Origin: Bradyrhizobium huanghuaihaiense
Lineage (GTDB): Bacteria; Pseudomonadota; Alphaproteobacteria; Rhizobiales; Xanthobacteraceae
Length of the DNA: 64,000 nucleotides
NCBI RefSeq assembly: GCF_007830635.1
Contig: NZ_VLLA01000001.1
Coordinates: 467,868 to 531,867 of the forward strand
Direction: 5' to 3'
The position numbers were made by a program, and so were the translations under genes. Below, piece after piece: positions 44,958 through 53,548 of the stretch (the stretch's first letter is position 1; every line of letters begins with the position of its first letter). The notes below the pieces were generated by a model, which was not told the origin of the DNA, did not search any database, and was given only the letters and a program-made list of their open reading frames with translations.

Positions 44958-45723
44958 GCGCGGACCGGGCGGGGACAGACCGCTATCGCGACGACCCGGA
45001 GTAGGTGAGGGCGCGGGTCGTCGATCCGAACCGGCGACGGCCAAACCGAGGATCGACAAGGCCAGCGCCAACGATCGGTCGCTCGATGCCATCATCGCCG
45101 CGGACAAGATCGCAGCGCTCAAGCTCGCGCCCGTTTCACATGAAACAGAGACCCGGCTCGACCGCTACATCGCGCTGCTCCGGGAGTGGCAGGCCAAGAC
45201 CAATCTCGTTGCGCCGTCGACCCTGCCAAACCTCTGGACCCGGCACATCGCCGATTCGCTCCAGCTCGTCGATCTCGCGCCGAGCGCAAAGCGCTGGGCC
45301 GACCTCGGCAGCGGCGGCGGCTTTCCCGGCGTCGTGCTCGCCTGCGCCATGGCGGAGACCCCGGGCGGCAGCGTCCACCTCGTCGAGCGAATCGCCAAGA
45401 AGGCGGCGTTCCTGCGCGAAGCTGTCCGCGTCACCTCATCTCCGGGAGTCGTACATCTCGCTGAGATCGGGGATAATGTGGATAGAATCACCGGCCCCGT
45501 CGATTGCGTCACCGCGCGTGCGCTGGCTCCGCTACATCAACTCATCGGCTTTGCGGAGCCGCTGATGCGCCAGGGCGCAAAGGCGCTATTTCCTAAGGGT
45601 CAAGATGTAGAGGCTGAATTGACCGAAGCCGCTAAATATTGGAATATTCAGCCTCAGCTCCACCAAAGCCGCACCGGCGATGGTTGGATCGTGGAGCTGA
45701 ATGCCGCCGAACGGCGAGGGTGA
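44950..45723 (+). CDS. rsmG: 16S rRNA (guanine527-N7)-methyltransferase RsmG (GidB)
   Basis: The 257-residue methyltransferase modifies G527 of 16S rRNA. The SAM-binding motif is KRWADLGSGGGFPGVVLACAM, followed by VHLVERIAKKAAFLREAV and DCVTARALAPLHQL. The first 60 residues (GPGGDRPLSRRPGVGEGA...) are basic and longer than usual, so the true start may be downstream, but no other ATG, GTG or TTG is well placed. The gene carries a degenerate parS palindrome internally (45133). Confidence 0.92.
   Translation: MKQRGPGGDRPLSRRPGVGEGAGRRSEPATAKPRIDKASANDRSLDAIIAADKIAALKLAPVSHETETRLDRYIALLREWQAKTNLVAPSTLPNLWTRHIADSLQLVDLAPSAKRWADLGSGGGFPGVVLACAMAETPGGSVHLVERIAKKAAFLREAVRVTSSPGVVHLAEIGDNVDRITGPVDCVTARALAPLHQLIGFAEPLMRQGAKALFPKGQDVEAELTEAAKYWNIQPQLHQSRTGDGWIVELNAAERRG
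45133..45146. promoter_or_regulatory. Degenerate parS-like palindrome inside rsmG
   Basis: GTTTCACATGAAAC differs from the parS core by one base (G to A at the centre). It lies within rsmG coding sequence, encoding PVSHET. It may be a weak or decayed ParB site. Confidence 0.6.
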
Positions 45724-45753
45724 GACGTTCAGGGGTGGAGTGGGGAAATTTCG

Positions 45754-46608
45754 ATGAGCGTGATTGACGAGCCGCAGCAAGAGCAGACCGCAGAGGTCCC
45801 GCACGGCCACCCGCGCATCCTCGCGCTGGCGAATCAAAAGGGCGGCGTGGGAAAAACAACCACAGCGATTAACCTCGGCACGGCGCTCGCTGCGATCGGC
45901 GAGCGCGTCCTGATCGTCGATCTCGATCCGCAGGGCAACGCTTCGACCGGCCTCGGCATCGATCGTCGCAACCGCTCCTGCTCGACCTACGACGTGCTGA
46001 TCGGTGAAGCGCCTCTGCGCGAGGCGGTGGTCTCGACCGCAGTGCCGCGGCTGCACATCGCACCCTCGACCATGGATCTCTCCGGCCTCGAGCTCGAGCT
46101 CGGCACCACGCCGGGCCGCGCCTTCAAGCTGCGCGACGCGATCGGCGCGCTCAACAACAACGTCTCGCCGGATGCCGACTACACCTATGTGCTGATCGAC
46201 TGCCCGCCTTCGCTCAACCTTCTCACGGTCAACGCGATGGCTGCGTCGGATGCGATCCTGGTGCCGCTGCAGTGCGAGTTCTTCGCGCTCGAAGGTCTGT
46301 CGCAATTGCTGCAGACGGTGGAGCAGGTTCGCTCGACGCTCAATCCGAACCTGTCGATCCACGGCATCGTGCTGACCATGTTCGACTCGCGCAACAACCT
46401 CTCCAACCAGGTCGTCGCCGACGTGCGCCAGTTCATGGGCGAGAAGGTCTACAAGACCATGATCCCGCGCAACGTGCGCATCTCGGAAGCGCCGTCCTAC
46501 GGCAAGCCCGTGCTGGTCTACGATCTCAAATGCGTCGGCAGCGAAGCTTACCTGCGGCTCGCCACCGAAGTGATTCAGCGCGAGCGCGAGCTGCGCACGA
46601 CGCATTAG
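45754..46608 (+). CDS. parA: Chromosome partitioning ATPase ParA
   Basis: The 284-residue Walker-type ATPase drives origin segregation with ParB. The deviant Walker A is ALANQKGGVGKTTTAINLG, followed by VLIVDLDPQGNASTGLGI and LIDCPPSLNLLTVNAMAASD. The helical segment FALEGLSQLLQTVEQVRS is typical. Length is normal for chromosomal ParA, without an N-terminal DNA-binding extension. parB follows 145 bp later, separated by a palindromic repeat. Confidence 0.97.
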   Translation: MSVIDEPQQEQTAEVPHGHPRILALANQKGGVGKTTTAINLGTALAAIGERVLIVDLDPQGNASTGLGIDRRNRSCSTYDVLIGEAPLREAVVSTAVPRLHIAPSTMDLSGLELELGTTPGRAFKLRDAIGALNNNVSPDADYTYVLIDCPPSLNLLTVNAMAASDAILVPLQCEFFALEGLSQLLQTVEQVRSTLNPNLSIHGIVLTMFDSRNNLSNQVVADVRQFMGEKVYKTMIPRNVRISEAPSYGKPVLVYDLKCVGSEAYLRLATEVIQRERELRTTH

Positions 46609-46614
46609 CGGTGC

Positions 46615-46702
46615 CGTAGGGTGGGCAAAGGCGTCTTCGCCGTGCCCACCATCTTCCGCACATAAACAACTGGTGGGCACGCTTCGCTTTGCCCACCCTA
46701 CG
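46615..46702. repeat. Inverted repeat pair (CGTAGGGTGGGCAAAG type) between parA and parB
   Basis: CGTAGGGTGGGCAAAGGCG...GTGCCCACC is mirrored by GGTGGGCACGC...TTTGCCCACCCTACG. It occupies most of the 145-bp parA-parB gap and could form a long hairpin in the mRNA. Confidence 0.87.
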
Positions 46703-46753
46703 ATTTGAAATTCAGTTCTGGAGTGCTGCACCGTGAATCCAAGGGAGCTGGCG

Positions 46754-47641
46754 ATGGCCGACGAAGCGCGTTCGCGACTGGGCCGGGGTCTTGCAAGTCT
46801 GATCGGTGACGTCGGCGGCGAGGCTCAGCATGTCGATCGGCCGCGCGCGCAGCGCAAGGTGCCGATCGAATTCATCAAGGCCAATCCGCGCAATCCGCGC
46901 CGCACGTTTTCGGACACCGAGCTCAAGGAGCTCAGCGAGTCCATCAAGCAGCACGGCGTGATCCAGCCGATCGTGGTGCGTCCGGTGAAGGGCGCGCAGG
47001 ACCGCTTTGAGATCATCGCCGGCGAGCGGCGCTGGCGTGCCTCGCAAATGGCCGGCCTGCACGAGGTGCCGATCGTCCCGGTCGACATCAGCGACAGCGA
47101 TGCGCTGGAGTTCGCGATCGTCGAGAACGTGCAGCGCGAAGATCTCAACCCGATGGAAGAGGCGCAGGGCTATCACGCGCTCGCCAACGAGTTCAAACGC
47201 AGCCAGGACGACATCGCAAAGGTCGTGGGCAAGAGCCGCAGCCACGTTGCCAACATGATGCGGCTGACCAAGCTGCCGGCCGAGGTGCAGGCCTTCATCG
47301 CGACCGGTGAATTGACGGCGGGTCACGCCCGCGCGTTGATCGGCGTGCCTGATCCGCTCGCCGCCGCCAAGCGCATCGTCGAGGAAGGCCTCAACGTCCG
47401 CCAGGCCGAGGCGCTCGCGCATGAAGAGGGCGTACCGGAGCGCAAGCCGCAGAAGGCGCGCTCGACCGGGGGCAAGGAGAAGGACCCGGATACGATCGAT
47501 CTCGAGAAGCGCGTCAGCGACGCGCTCGGCCTCAAGGTCACCGTCAATCACCGCGACCCCGGCGGCTCCGTGCAGATCAACTACCGCAACCTCGATCAGC
47601 TCGACGAGGTGATGAAGCGGCTCGCCAAGGGCGCGCTGTAA
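46754..47641 (+). CDS. parB: Chromosome partitioning protein ParB
   Basis: The 295-residue CTPase and parS-binding protein starts MADEARSRLGRGLASLIGD, has the CTP-binding GERRWRASQMAGL and ENVQREDLNPMEEAQGY motifs, and the helix-turn-helix DDIAKVVGKSRSHVANMMRL. The C-terminal dimerisation region ends with KVTVNHRDPGGSVQINYRNL. ATG 46754 with AAGGGAG upstream is preferred to GTG 46733. Its targets should be the five parS sites at 42459-44957. Confidence 0.96.
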   Translation: MADEARSRLGRGLASLIGDVGGEAQHVDRPRAQRKVPIEFIKANPRNPRRTFSDTELKELSESIKQHGVIQPIVVRPVKGAQDRFEIIAGERRWRASQMAGLHEVPIVPVDISDSDALEFAIVENVQREDLNPMEEAQGYHALANEFKRSQDDIAKVVGKSRSHVANMMRLTKLPAEVQAFIATGELTAGHARALIGVPDPLAAAKRIVEEGLNVRQAEALAHEEGVPERKPQKARSTGGKEKDPDTIDLEKRVSDALGLKVTVNHRDPGGSVQINYRNLDQLDEVMKRLAKGAL

Positions 47642-47651
47642 CTCTCTCGGT

Positions 47652-47778
47652 GTCGTCCTGGCGAAAGCCAGGACCCATACCGCGTGATCCTTCAATTGCT
47701 GAAGGTCGCAGTACCGAACTACGAATCTTCGCCAAACCTCTCCCTGGGGTAATGGGTCCTGGCTTTCGCCAGGACGAC
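47652..47778. repeat. Palindromic intergenic repeat pair (GTCCTGGCGAAAGCCAGGAC type)
   Basis: GTCGTCCTGGCGAAAGCCAG at the left and TGGGTCCTGGCTTTCGCCAG at the right face each other. Same general family as 1027-1154. Confidence 0.85.
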
Positions 47779-47811
47779 GGCCGAGTATTTGGCGCGCGTC
47801 TGCATCCACCA

Positions 47812-47891
47812 CGTCATTGCGAGCGGAGCGAAGCAATCCAGAATCTTTCCGCGGAGGGAATCTGGATTGCTTCGCTGCGCTCGCAATGACG
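47812..47891. repeat. Inverted repeat pair (CGTCATTGCGAGCGGAGCGA type)
   Basis: CGTCATTGCGAGCGGAGCGA...AATCCAGAATC is mirrored after TTTCCGCGGA by GATTCTGGATTGC-like and CGCAATGACG sequence. Two different repeat families are therefore side by side between parB and holA. Confidence 0.87.
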
Positions 47892-47930
47892 AGTGGAGAG
47901 AGTTACACCCGACGTGGAGAGAGTGGAAGT

Positions 47931-48959
47931 CTACCCCCGCCGCTTCGCATTCGCGGCGATCGCCATCAGCGTGCGCTGGGCGATGGCGGCGGCGAGCGTC
48001 GATTGCTTGCGGGTGTCGAGCGCGGCGGTCGCGAGCTGCTCGATGATGGCGGCGAGGCGTGCCACGCTGAAATTGCGCAGCGCGGTTTCGACCATCGGCT
48101 TTCGTGAAAAGTGTAAGCGCGGAAAGCCGCCGTCGAGCACGGCGGAGGCCGGCTGGCCGTCGGCGATCGCGAGCGCGGATTTGTGCAGCCATGCGGCCTG
48201 GCGCTGTGCGGCCGAGATGATCACGCCGGGATAGGTGCCGGCGATCATGGCTTTTGCAAATTCGGTCTCGACGATGTCGGGCCGGCCGGCGAAGGCGCCG
48301 TCCACGATCGGATCGAGCTTCAGCTCGGACGCGTCGGCGACCACGGACATCACGTCGTCCAGCGTGATCTCGCCTTTGCCATGGGCGTAGAGCGTGAGCT
48401 TGCGCAGCTCGTTGCGCGAGGCCTGGCGGTCGCCGCCAAGGAAGGACATCAGCGCCGCGCGGGCATCCTGCGCGATGCGCAAGTTCGCGATGCGGAGCTC
48501 ATCCTCCATCAGCTTGGCGAGGTCGCGCTCGGTGTCGGGATAGCAGCCGATCGCGACCGCCGTCCTGGCCTTCTCGCAGGCTTTGCGCAGCGGCGATTCC
48601 GGGCGCAGCTCGCCGGCCTCGATCACGATGCGGCAATCCTTCACGCTCATCTCGGCCAGCGTATCGATGCCGCCGGCAAAGCTGCGCGAGCCGGCGCGGA
48701 TGCGGATGGCGCGGCGGCCGCCGAACAACGGCACGGTCATGGCTTCGTCGACGAGCCGCGACGGCTCGGCGGAGAGCTCGTCGCCGTCGAGCTTCACCAG
48801 CGAGAAGGGATCGTTGGGATCGTCGACCGCCGAGGCGATCAGCGCGTCGGCGCGTTCGCGCACGAGGCCGGCATCAGGACCGTAGAGCAGGATGATCGGA
48901 CGGCCCGCATCGGGGCGGGCGAGGAAGGCGTCGATTTCTTTTCCGCGCAGCGCGACCAT
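47931..48959 (-). CDS. holA: DNA polymerase III delta subunit (HolA)
   Basis: The 342-residue clamp-loader delta subunit opens the beta clamp. It has PIILLYGPDAGLVRERADAL, KLDGDELSAEPSRLVDEAMT, an AAA-like core without Walker ATPase, and LGGDRQASRNELRKLTLYAHG in the third domain. The order leuS-lptE-holA is widespread in proteobacteria. ATG 48959 is chosen; upstream in-frame sequence lies in a palindromic repeat. Confidence 0.93.
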   Translation of the reverse strand: MVALRGKEIDAFLARPDAGRPIILLYGPDAGLVRERADALIASAVDDPNDPFSLVKLDGDELSAEPSRLVDEAMTVPLFGGRRAIRIRAGSRSFAGGIDTLAEMSVKDCRIVIEAGELRPESPLRKACEKARTAVAIGCYPDTERDLAKLMEDELRIANLRIAQDARAALMSFLGGDRQASRNELRKLTLYAHGKGEITLDDVMSVVADASELKLDPIVDGAFAGRPDIVETEFAKAMIAGTYPGVIISAAQRQAAWLHKSALAIADGQPASAVLDGGFPRLHFSRKPMVETALRNFSVARLAAIIEQLATAALDTRKQSTLAAAIAQRTLMAIAANAKRRG

Positions 48960-48969
48960 CGGCCCAACT

Positions 48970-49079
48970 GTCATTCCGGGGCGCGCGAAGCGCGAACTAC
49001 GGTGCGCAATTGCGCACCTGAGAATCTCGATCAACAATCTCTGGATTCCGGGTTCGCCCTGCGGGCGCCCCGGAATGAC
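48970..49079. repeat. Inverted repeat (GTCATTCCGGGGCGCGCGAA...CCCCGGAATGAC)
   Basis: Outer arms GTCATTCCGGGGCG and CGCCCCGGAATGAC enclose smaller palindromes, GCGCGAAGCGC and GTGCGCAATTGCGCAC. It lies between lptE and holA, which are on the same strand. Confidence 0.87.
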
Positions 49080-49088
49080 GGGAATGAA

Positions 49089-49640
49089 CTACGTGCCCGC
49101 GGTGAAGAACGCGGCGAGCCGGGTATTGATGTTCTCCGCGATCTCGTTGGCGGCACGATCCTCGGCATCGCGAACGGCGCGGTTGCGCGAGAAGCGCTGG
49201 TAGGACCCGGGCATGTCGTACGACACGCGCGAGAACGTGGTGCCGGTCATGACCGACTTGCCGCTGACGATCTCAATCAGATTGTACTGGCAGTCGATGC
49301 CGAAATTCTCGCTGCTCGGCAGACCCGTGTTGGGATCGACGATCAGCGAGGAGCGGCTGGAGTTGAAGCGGATGTCCAGGCGGTGCGTCGGCGGCATGCC
49401 CGTGGCGCTGCCGTAGAGCTTGAAGGCCAGGGCATTGCGGACCTCGACGCCGACACGGGCCTCGCGGGATGCGTTGGGCTTGCTGATGGGCGGCAGCTCG
49501 ACCCCCATCAGCTTCTCGCGCAGGCCGGGGGTGCCGTCGCCGCGGTCGGCATACATCGGCTGGAAGCAGCCAGCCGTCAGCGCCGCCAGTGCGGCGACTG
49601 CCAGCAGGCGGGCTGCGATGCGGATCCTAGCCGACAACAT
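49089..49640 (-). CDS. lptE: LPS-assembly lipoprotein LptE
   Basis: The 183-residue outer-membrane lipoprotein is expected to plug the LptD barrel. A signal with lipobox [10 protein letters not shown] is clear, followed by the family-type core [12 protein letters not shown] and the C-terminal helix [22 protein letters not shown]. Sequence identity in this family is low, so context matters: leuS upstream (overlap 14 bp) and holA downstream give the standard arrangement. Confidence 0.88.
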   Translation of the reverse strand: MLSARIRIAARLLAVAALAALTAGCFQPMYADRGDGTPGLREKLMGVELPPISKPNASREARVGVEVRNALAFKLYGSATGMPPTHRLDIRFNSSRSSLIVDPNTGLPSSENFGIDCQYNLIEIVSGKSVMTGTTFSRVSYDMPGSYQRFSRNRAVRDAEDRAANEIAENINTRLAAFFTAGT

Positions 49641-52251
49641 TCACGATCCTCTTGGGGACGATGATCACCTTGCGGACGGGCTTGCCGTCCAGGGCCAGCT
49701 TTACCGCATCGAGGGCCAAAACGGCAGCCTCGATTTCCGGATTCTGGGCCGCTGTTGCAACTGTGACCTCACCCCGCTTCTTGCCGTTGACCTGGACCAC
49801 CAGGGTCACGCTGTCTTCAACCAGCAAATCGCGTTCGATTTGGGGCCAATTGGCCTCCGAAACCAGCCCCTTCTGGCCCAGAGCCTGCCAGCACTCCTCG
49901 GCCAGATGCGGCATCATCGGGGAGAACAGCTGGACCAGGATCTGGCCGGCCTCGCGGATCGCCCAGGCTAGGTCGTCCGCCGGCCGGCCGGGACGCTGGA
50001 GCACCTCCGAGAACGCATTGGTGAATTCGCGGATATGGGCGAGGCAGACGTTGAAGTGCAGCCGCTCGATCCCGGTGGTGACCTTGTCCAGCGTGCCATG
50101 GGCGGCCTTGCGCAGGGCGGTCGCATCCGGGCCGAACGAGGCCGGCCGCGCCGCCGGCGCGGCCTTGCCGAACTCCACGGAGTCGTTCACCAGCCGCCAC
50201 AGCCGCTGCACGAAGCGCGAGGCGCCCTGGACGCGCTCCTCGCTCCAGATCACGTCGCGGTCGGGCGGTGAGTCCGACAGCATGAACCAGCGGGCGACGT
50301 CGGCGCCGTAGGTCTCGATGATGTCGTCGGGGTCGACCGTGTTCTTCTTCGACTTCGACATCTTCTCGATCGGGCCGATCTGGATGTCTTCGCCTGACGA
50401 CAGCAGCGTCGCGCGGCGGCCGTTGCCGCCGACTTCGATCTTCACCTCGGCCGGCTGCACATAGGTGCCGTCGGCCTTCTGGTAGGTCTCGTGCACCACC
50501 ATGCCCTGCGTGAACAGGCCGGCGAACGGCTCGTCCAGCGCCACGTGCCCGGTCGCCTTCATCGCGCGGGTGAAGAAGCGGCTGTAGAGCAGATGCAGGA
50601 TCGCGTGCTCGACGCCGCCGATATACTGGTCGACCGGCAGCATCCGGTTGGCCACGGCAGGCGTCGTCGGCGAAGTCTCGTTCCAGGGATCGGTGAAGCG
50701 CGCGAAGTACCAGGACGAATCCACGAAGGTGTCCATGGTGTCGGTTTCGCGGCTAGCGCTGCCGCCGCATTTCGGGCAGGTGACGTGCTTCCACGTCGGG
50801 TGATGGTCGAGCGCGTTGCCCGGCTTGTCGAAGCTCACATCCTCCGGCAGCACCACCGGCAGGTCCGCATCCGGCACCGGCACAACATCGCATTTCGGGC
50901 AATGGATCACCGGGATCGGGCAGCCCCAATAGCGCTGGCGCGAAATGCCCCAGTCGCGCAGGCGGAAATTGACCTGGCGCTCGGCGACCGGCGCATTGCC
51001 GCGCAGCTCGCTCTCGAGACGCTTCGCCACCTCTTCCTTGGCCTGATCGATGGTCATGCCGTCGAGGAAGCGCGAATTGATCATGCGGCCGTCACCGTCA
51101 TAGGCGGTATCGGTGATGACGAACGATTTCGGATCCTGGCCCTCGGGACAAACGACCGGCGTATTGCCGAGGCCGTATTTGTTGACGAAGTCGAGGTCGC
51201 GCTGGTCGTGCGCGGGGCAGCCGAAGATCGCGCCGGTGCCGTATTCCATCAGCACGAAGTTGGCGACATAGACCGGCAGCTTCCAGCTTGGGTCGAACGG
51301 ATGCACCGCGCGGATGCCGGTGTCGAAACCCTGCTTCTCCGCGGTGTCGATGAGCGACTGCGCCGTGCCGATCTTCTTGATGTCGGCAATGAACTCCGCA
51401 AGCTTCGGGTTCTTGGCGGCGGCGGCCTGAGCCAGCGGATGATCCGCCGAGATCGCCATGAACTTCGCGCCGAACAGCGTGTCCGGGCGCGTGGTGAAGA
51501 TCTTCAGCTCGCTTTCGCCGGCGGGCGTCGTCGCCGCATCCAGCGCGAAGCGGATCAGCAGGCCTTCCGAGCGGCCGATCCAGTTGCGCTGCATCAGCCG
51601 CACCTTGTCGGGCCAGCGGTCCAGCCCATCCAGCGCCGATAGCAGCTCCTGCGAGTACTTCGTGATCTTGAAGACCCACTGGCTCATCTCGCGTTGCTCG
51701 ACGATCGCACCGGACCGCCAGCCGCGGCCGTCGATCACCTGCTCGTTGGCGAGCACGGTCATGTCGACCGGATCCCAGTTGAGCTTCCGCTTCTCGCGCT
51801 CGGCGAGGCCGGCGGCGAGCATGTCCAGGAACATCTTCTGCTGATGCTTGTAGTAGCTCGGATCGCAGGTCGCGAATTCGCGGCTCCAGTCCAGCGACAG
51901 CCCGATCGAGCGGAGCTGCTTCTTCATCGCGGCGATGTTGTCGTAGGTCCAGGCCTTGGGCGCGACCTTGCGCTCGATGGCGGCGTTCTCGGCCGGCAGG
52001 CCGAAGGCGTCCCAGCCCATCGGGTGCAGCACGTTGAGCCCTTTGGCGCGCATGAAGCGGGCCAGCACGTCGCCCAGCGTATAATTCCGGACATGGCCGA
52101 TATGGATGCGCCCGGACGGGTAGGGGAACATCTCGAGCACATAGTATTTCGGCCGCGGATCGTCGTTCTTCGAGACGAAGATCGCCTGCTGGTCCCAGGC
52201 AGCCTGCCAGCGCGGTTCGGAATCGCGGGCGTTATAGCGTTCGGAGGTCAT
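49627..52251 (-). CDS. leuS: Leucyl-tRNA synthetase
   Basis: The 874-residue class I synthetase charges tRNA-Leu. It has the HIGH motif in [21 protein letters not shown] and the editing domain with the [14 protein letters not shown] segment and [16 protein letters not shown]. The Zn-binding Cys pairs are PKCDVVP and CPKCGG, and the KMSKS loop is [13 protein letters not shown]. The C-terminus shows the anticodon-binding and LeuS-specific domains. Length is normal; the stop overlaps the lptE start. Confidence 0.98.
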   Translation of the reverse strand: MTSERYNARDSEPRWQAAWDQQAIFVSKNDDPRPKYYVLEMFPYPSGRIHIGHVRNYTLGDVLARFMRAKGLNVLHPMGWDAFGLPAENAAIERKVAPKAWTYDNIAAMKKQLRSIGLSLDWSREFATCDPSYYKHQQKMFLDMLAAGLAEREKRKLNWDPVDMTVLANEQVIDGRGWRSGAIVEQREMSQWVFKITKYSQELLSALDGLDRWPDKVRLMQRNWIGRSEGLLIRFALDAATTPAGESELKIFTTRPDTLFGAKFMAISADHPLAQAAAAKNPKLAEFIADIKKIGTAQSLIDTAEKQGFDTGIRAVHPFDPSWKLPVYVANFVLMEYGTGAIFGCPAHDQRDLDFVNKYGLGNTPVVCPEGQDPKSFVITDTAYDGDGRMINSRFLDGMTIDQAKEEVAKRLESELRGNAPVAERQVNFRLRDWGISRQRYWGCPIPVIHCPKCDVVPVPDADLPVVLPEDVSFDKPGNALDHHPTWKHVTCPKCGGSASRETDTMDTFVDSSWYFARFTDPWNETSPTTPAVANRMLPVDQYIGGVEHAILHLLYSRFFTRAMKATGHVALDEPFAGLFTQGMVVHETYQKADGTYVQPAEVKIEVGGNGRRATLLSSGEDIQIGPIEKMSKSKKNTVDPDDIIETYGADVARWFMLSDSPPDRDVIWSEERVQGASRFVQRLWRLVNDSVEFGKAAPAARPASFGPDATALRKAAHGTLDKVTTGIERLHFNVCLAHIREFTNAFSEVLQRPGRPADDLAWAIREAGQILVQLFSPMMPHLAEECWQALGQKGLVSEANWPQIERDLLVEDSVTLVVQVNGKKRGEVTVATAAQNPEIEAAVLALDAVKLALDGKPVRKVIIVPKRIVNVVG

Positions 52252-52445
52252 GGAATCGTTGGTTTTTCTTGGGTTCGGCCGTCTAAAGACGGCGGACTAG
52301 GCCATAGAAGCCCTCGGGGGGTCAATGGGTTGCCTCACCCCGGAACCTGGGCCGCTGCTCCGCATAACTACCGAGGCTGCCGTTGGGGTATGATTAAGGG
52401 GTCGATGCGAGGTTGCGGCTGGCCAAGGACCCCAAAATACGCGCA

Positions 52446-53525
52446 ATGGACGCCAGCTTCGACGATCCCGACTACGATTATGCCGCGTCCATCGCCGGAC
52501 GGGCGATGCGGGTCATGGCCGAGCAGCGGATCGCGCCGACGCCGACCAATTTTGCGGTCTGGTACCAGTATTTCGCAGGCAGCCACGACGATTTGCGCAA
52601 CGCCATCGATCTCCTGATCGACCACAATCGTCCGTTCGACGCCCGGACCAATCAGAACCTGTTCGAGACCTATGTCGCGCCACAGCTGAGTGCGGCCATC
52701 GTCGACACGTCCGAGCGGCTCAACGCCCTGATGGGAGCGGCGAAGGAGTTTCTGGCGACCGCGATTGCCGACAACCATTCGCAGATGCAGGCGATCAGCG
52801 AGGTCGCCGACCAGGGCCAGTCCGGCGTCGATCCGAAGGCGCTGGTTGCCCAGCTCATGAATGAGCTCGCCCGCGCGGCCACGCGGGCGACGCGCCTGGA
52901 AGCGGGCTTCGTCGAAAAGGCCCGCGAGCTCGACGTGATCCGCGCCTCGCTCTCCAAGTCCGAGGAGCGCGCGCGGACCGACACGCTGACGGGCCTTGCC
53001 AACCGGCGGGCGCTGGACGAATTCCTGCGCAAGGCGCAAGTCACGGCGGACTGGGGCGAGCCGCTCAGCGTGCTGTTGCTCGACATCGATCACTTCAAGA
53101 CCTTCAACGACGATTTCGGCCACGGCGTTGGCGACCAGGTGCTGCGGCTGATGGCCAGGGTGCTGCGCGAGAAGGTGCGCGCGCAGGATCTGCCGGCCCG
53201 CTACGGCGGCGAGGAGCTGATCGCTGTGCTGCCGGACGCCGATCTTGCCACCTGTGCCGGGATTGCCGAGCACGTCAGGCGCGCGATCGCCGAATGCACC
53301 ATCACCCGTCGCTCGACCGGCGAGACCTTGCCCTCTATCAGCGTCTCGATTGGCGTGGCGCAGTATCGTTCCGGTGAAACCATCGCCGATCTCATCGAGC
53401 GCTGCGATCGTGCGCTCTACCTCGCCAAGGGCGGCGGCCGCAATCGCGTGGTAACCGAGATCGAGCTCGATCGCGCGGGGCTGCGGGCTAGCGTTTTCGA
53501 GCGAAGTGGGCACCGGTTCGCGTAA
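52446..53525 (+). CDS. GGDEF diguanylate cyclase, cytoplasmic
   Basis: The 359-residue cyclase has a helical N-terminal sensor-like region (RIAPTPTNFAVWYQYFAGSH) and a C-terminal GGDEF domain with SDTLTGLANRR-type entry (ARTDTLTGLANRRALDEF), LLLDIDHFKTFNDDFGH and the active-site variant RYGGEELIAVL. Such GGEE(L/F) sites are usually active. I use ATG 52446 instead of TTG 52413. The last 11 residues are encoded by a palindromic repeat (53491-53534). The neighbouring convergent gene is also GGDEF. Confidence 0.9.
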   Translation: MDASFDDPDYDYAASIAGRAMRVMAEQRIAPTPTNFAVWYQYFAGSHDDLRNAIDLLIDHNRPFDARTNQNLFETYVAPQLSAAIVDTSERLNALMGAAKEFLATAIADNHSQMQAISEVADQGQSGVDPKALVAQLMNELARAATRATRLEAGFVEKARELDVIRASLSKSEERARTDTLTGLANRRALDEFLRKAQVTADWGEPLSVLLLDIDHFKTFNDDFGHGVGDQVLRLMARVLREKVRAQDLPARYGGEELIAVLPDADLATCAGIAEHVRRAIAECTITRRSTGETLPSISVSIGVAQYRSGETIADLIERCDRALYLAKGGGRNRVVTEIELDRAGLRASVFERSGHRFA

Positions 53526-53534
53526 AGAAAACGC
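53491..53534. repeat. Palindromic repeat GCGTTTTC...GAAAACGC overlapping a C-terminus
   Basis: GCGTTTTCGAGCGAAGTGGG...GGTTCGCGTAAAGAAAACGC folds as a hairpin and contains GTGGGCACCGGTT, the same core as in 26899-26948. It encodes the final codons SVFERSGHRFA of the diguanylate cyclase and its stop. Confidence 0.8.
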
Positions 53535-53548
53535 GTCAAAACAAGAAT

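Noticed and set aside
42400..48000. CRISPR-like regular repeats
   Set aside because: The repeated palindromes differ in family, lack regular 30-40 bp spacing and spacers, and no cas genes are present.
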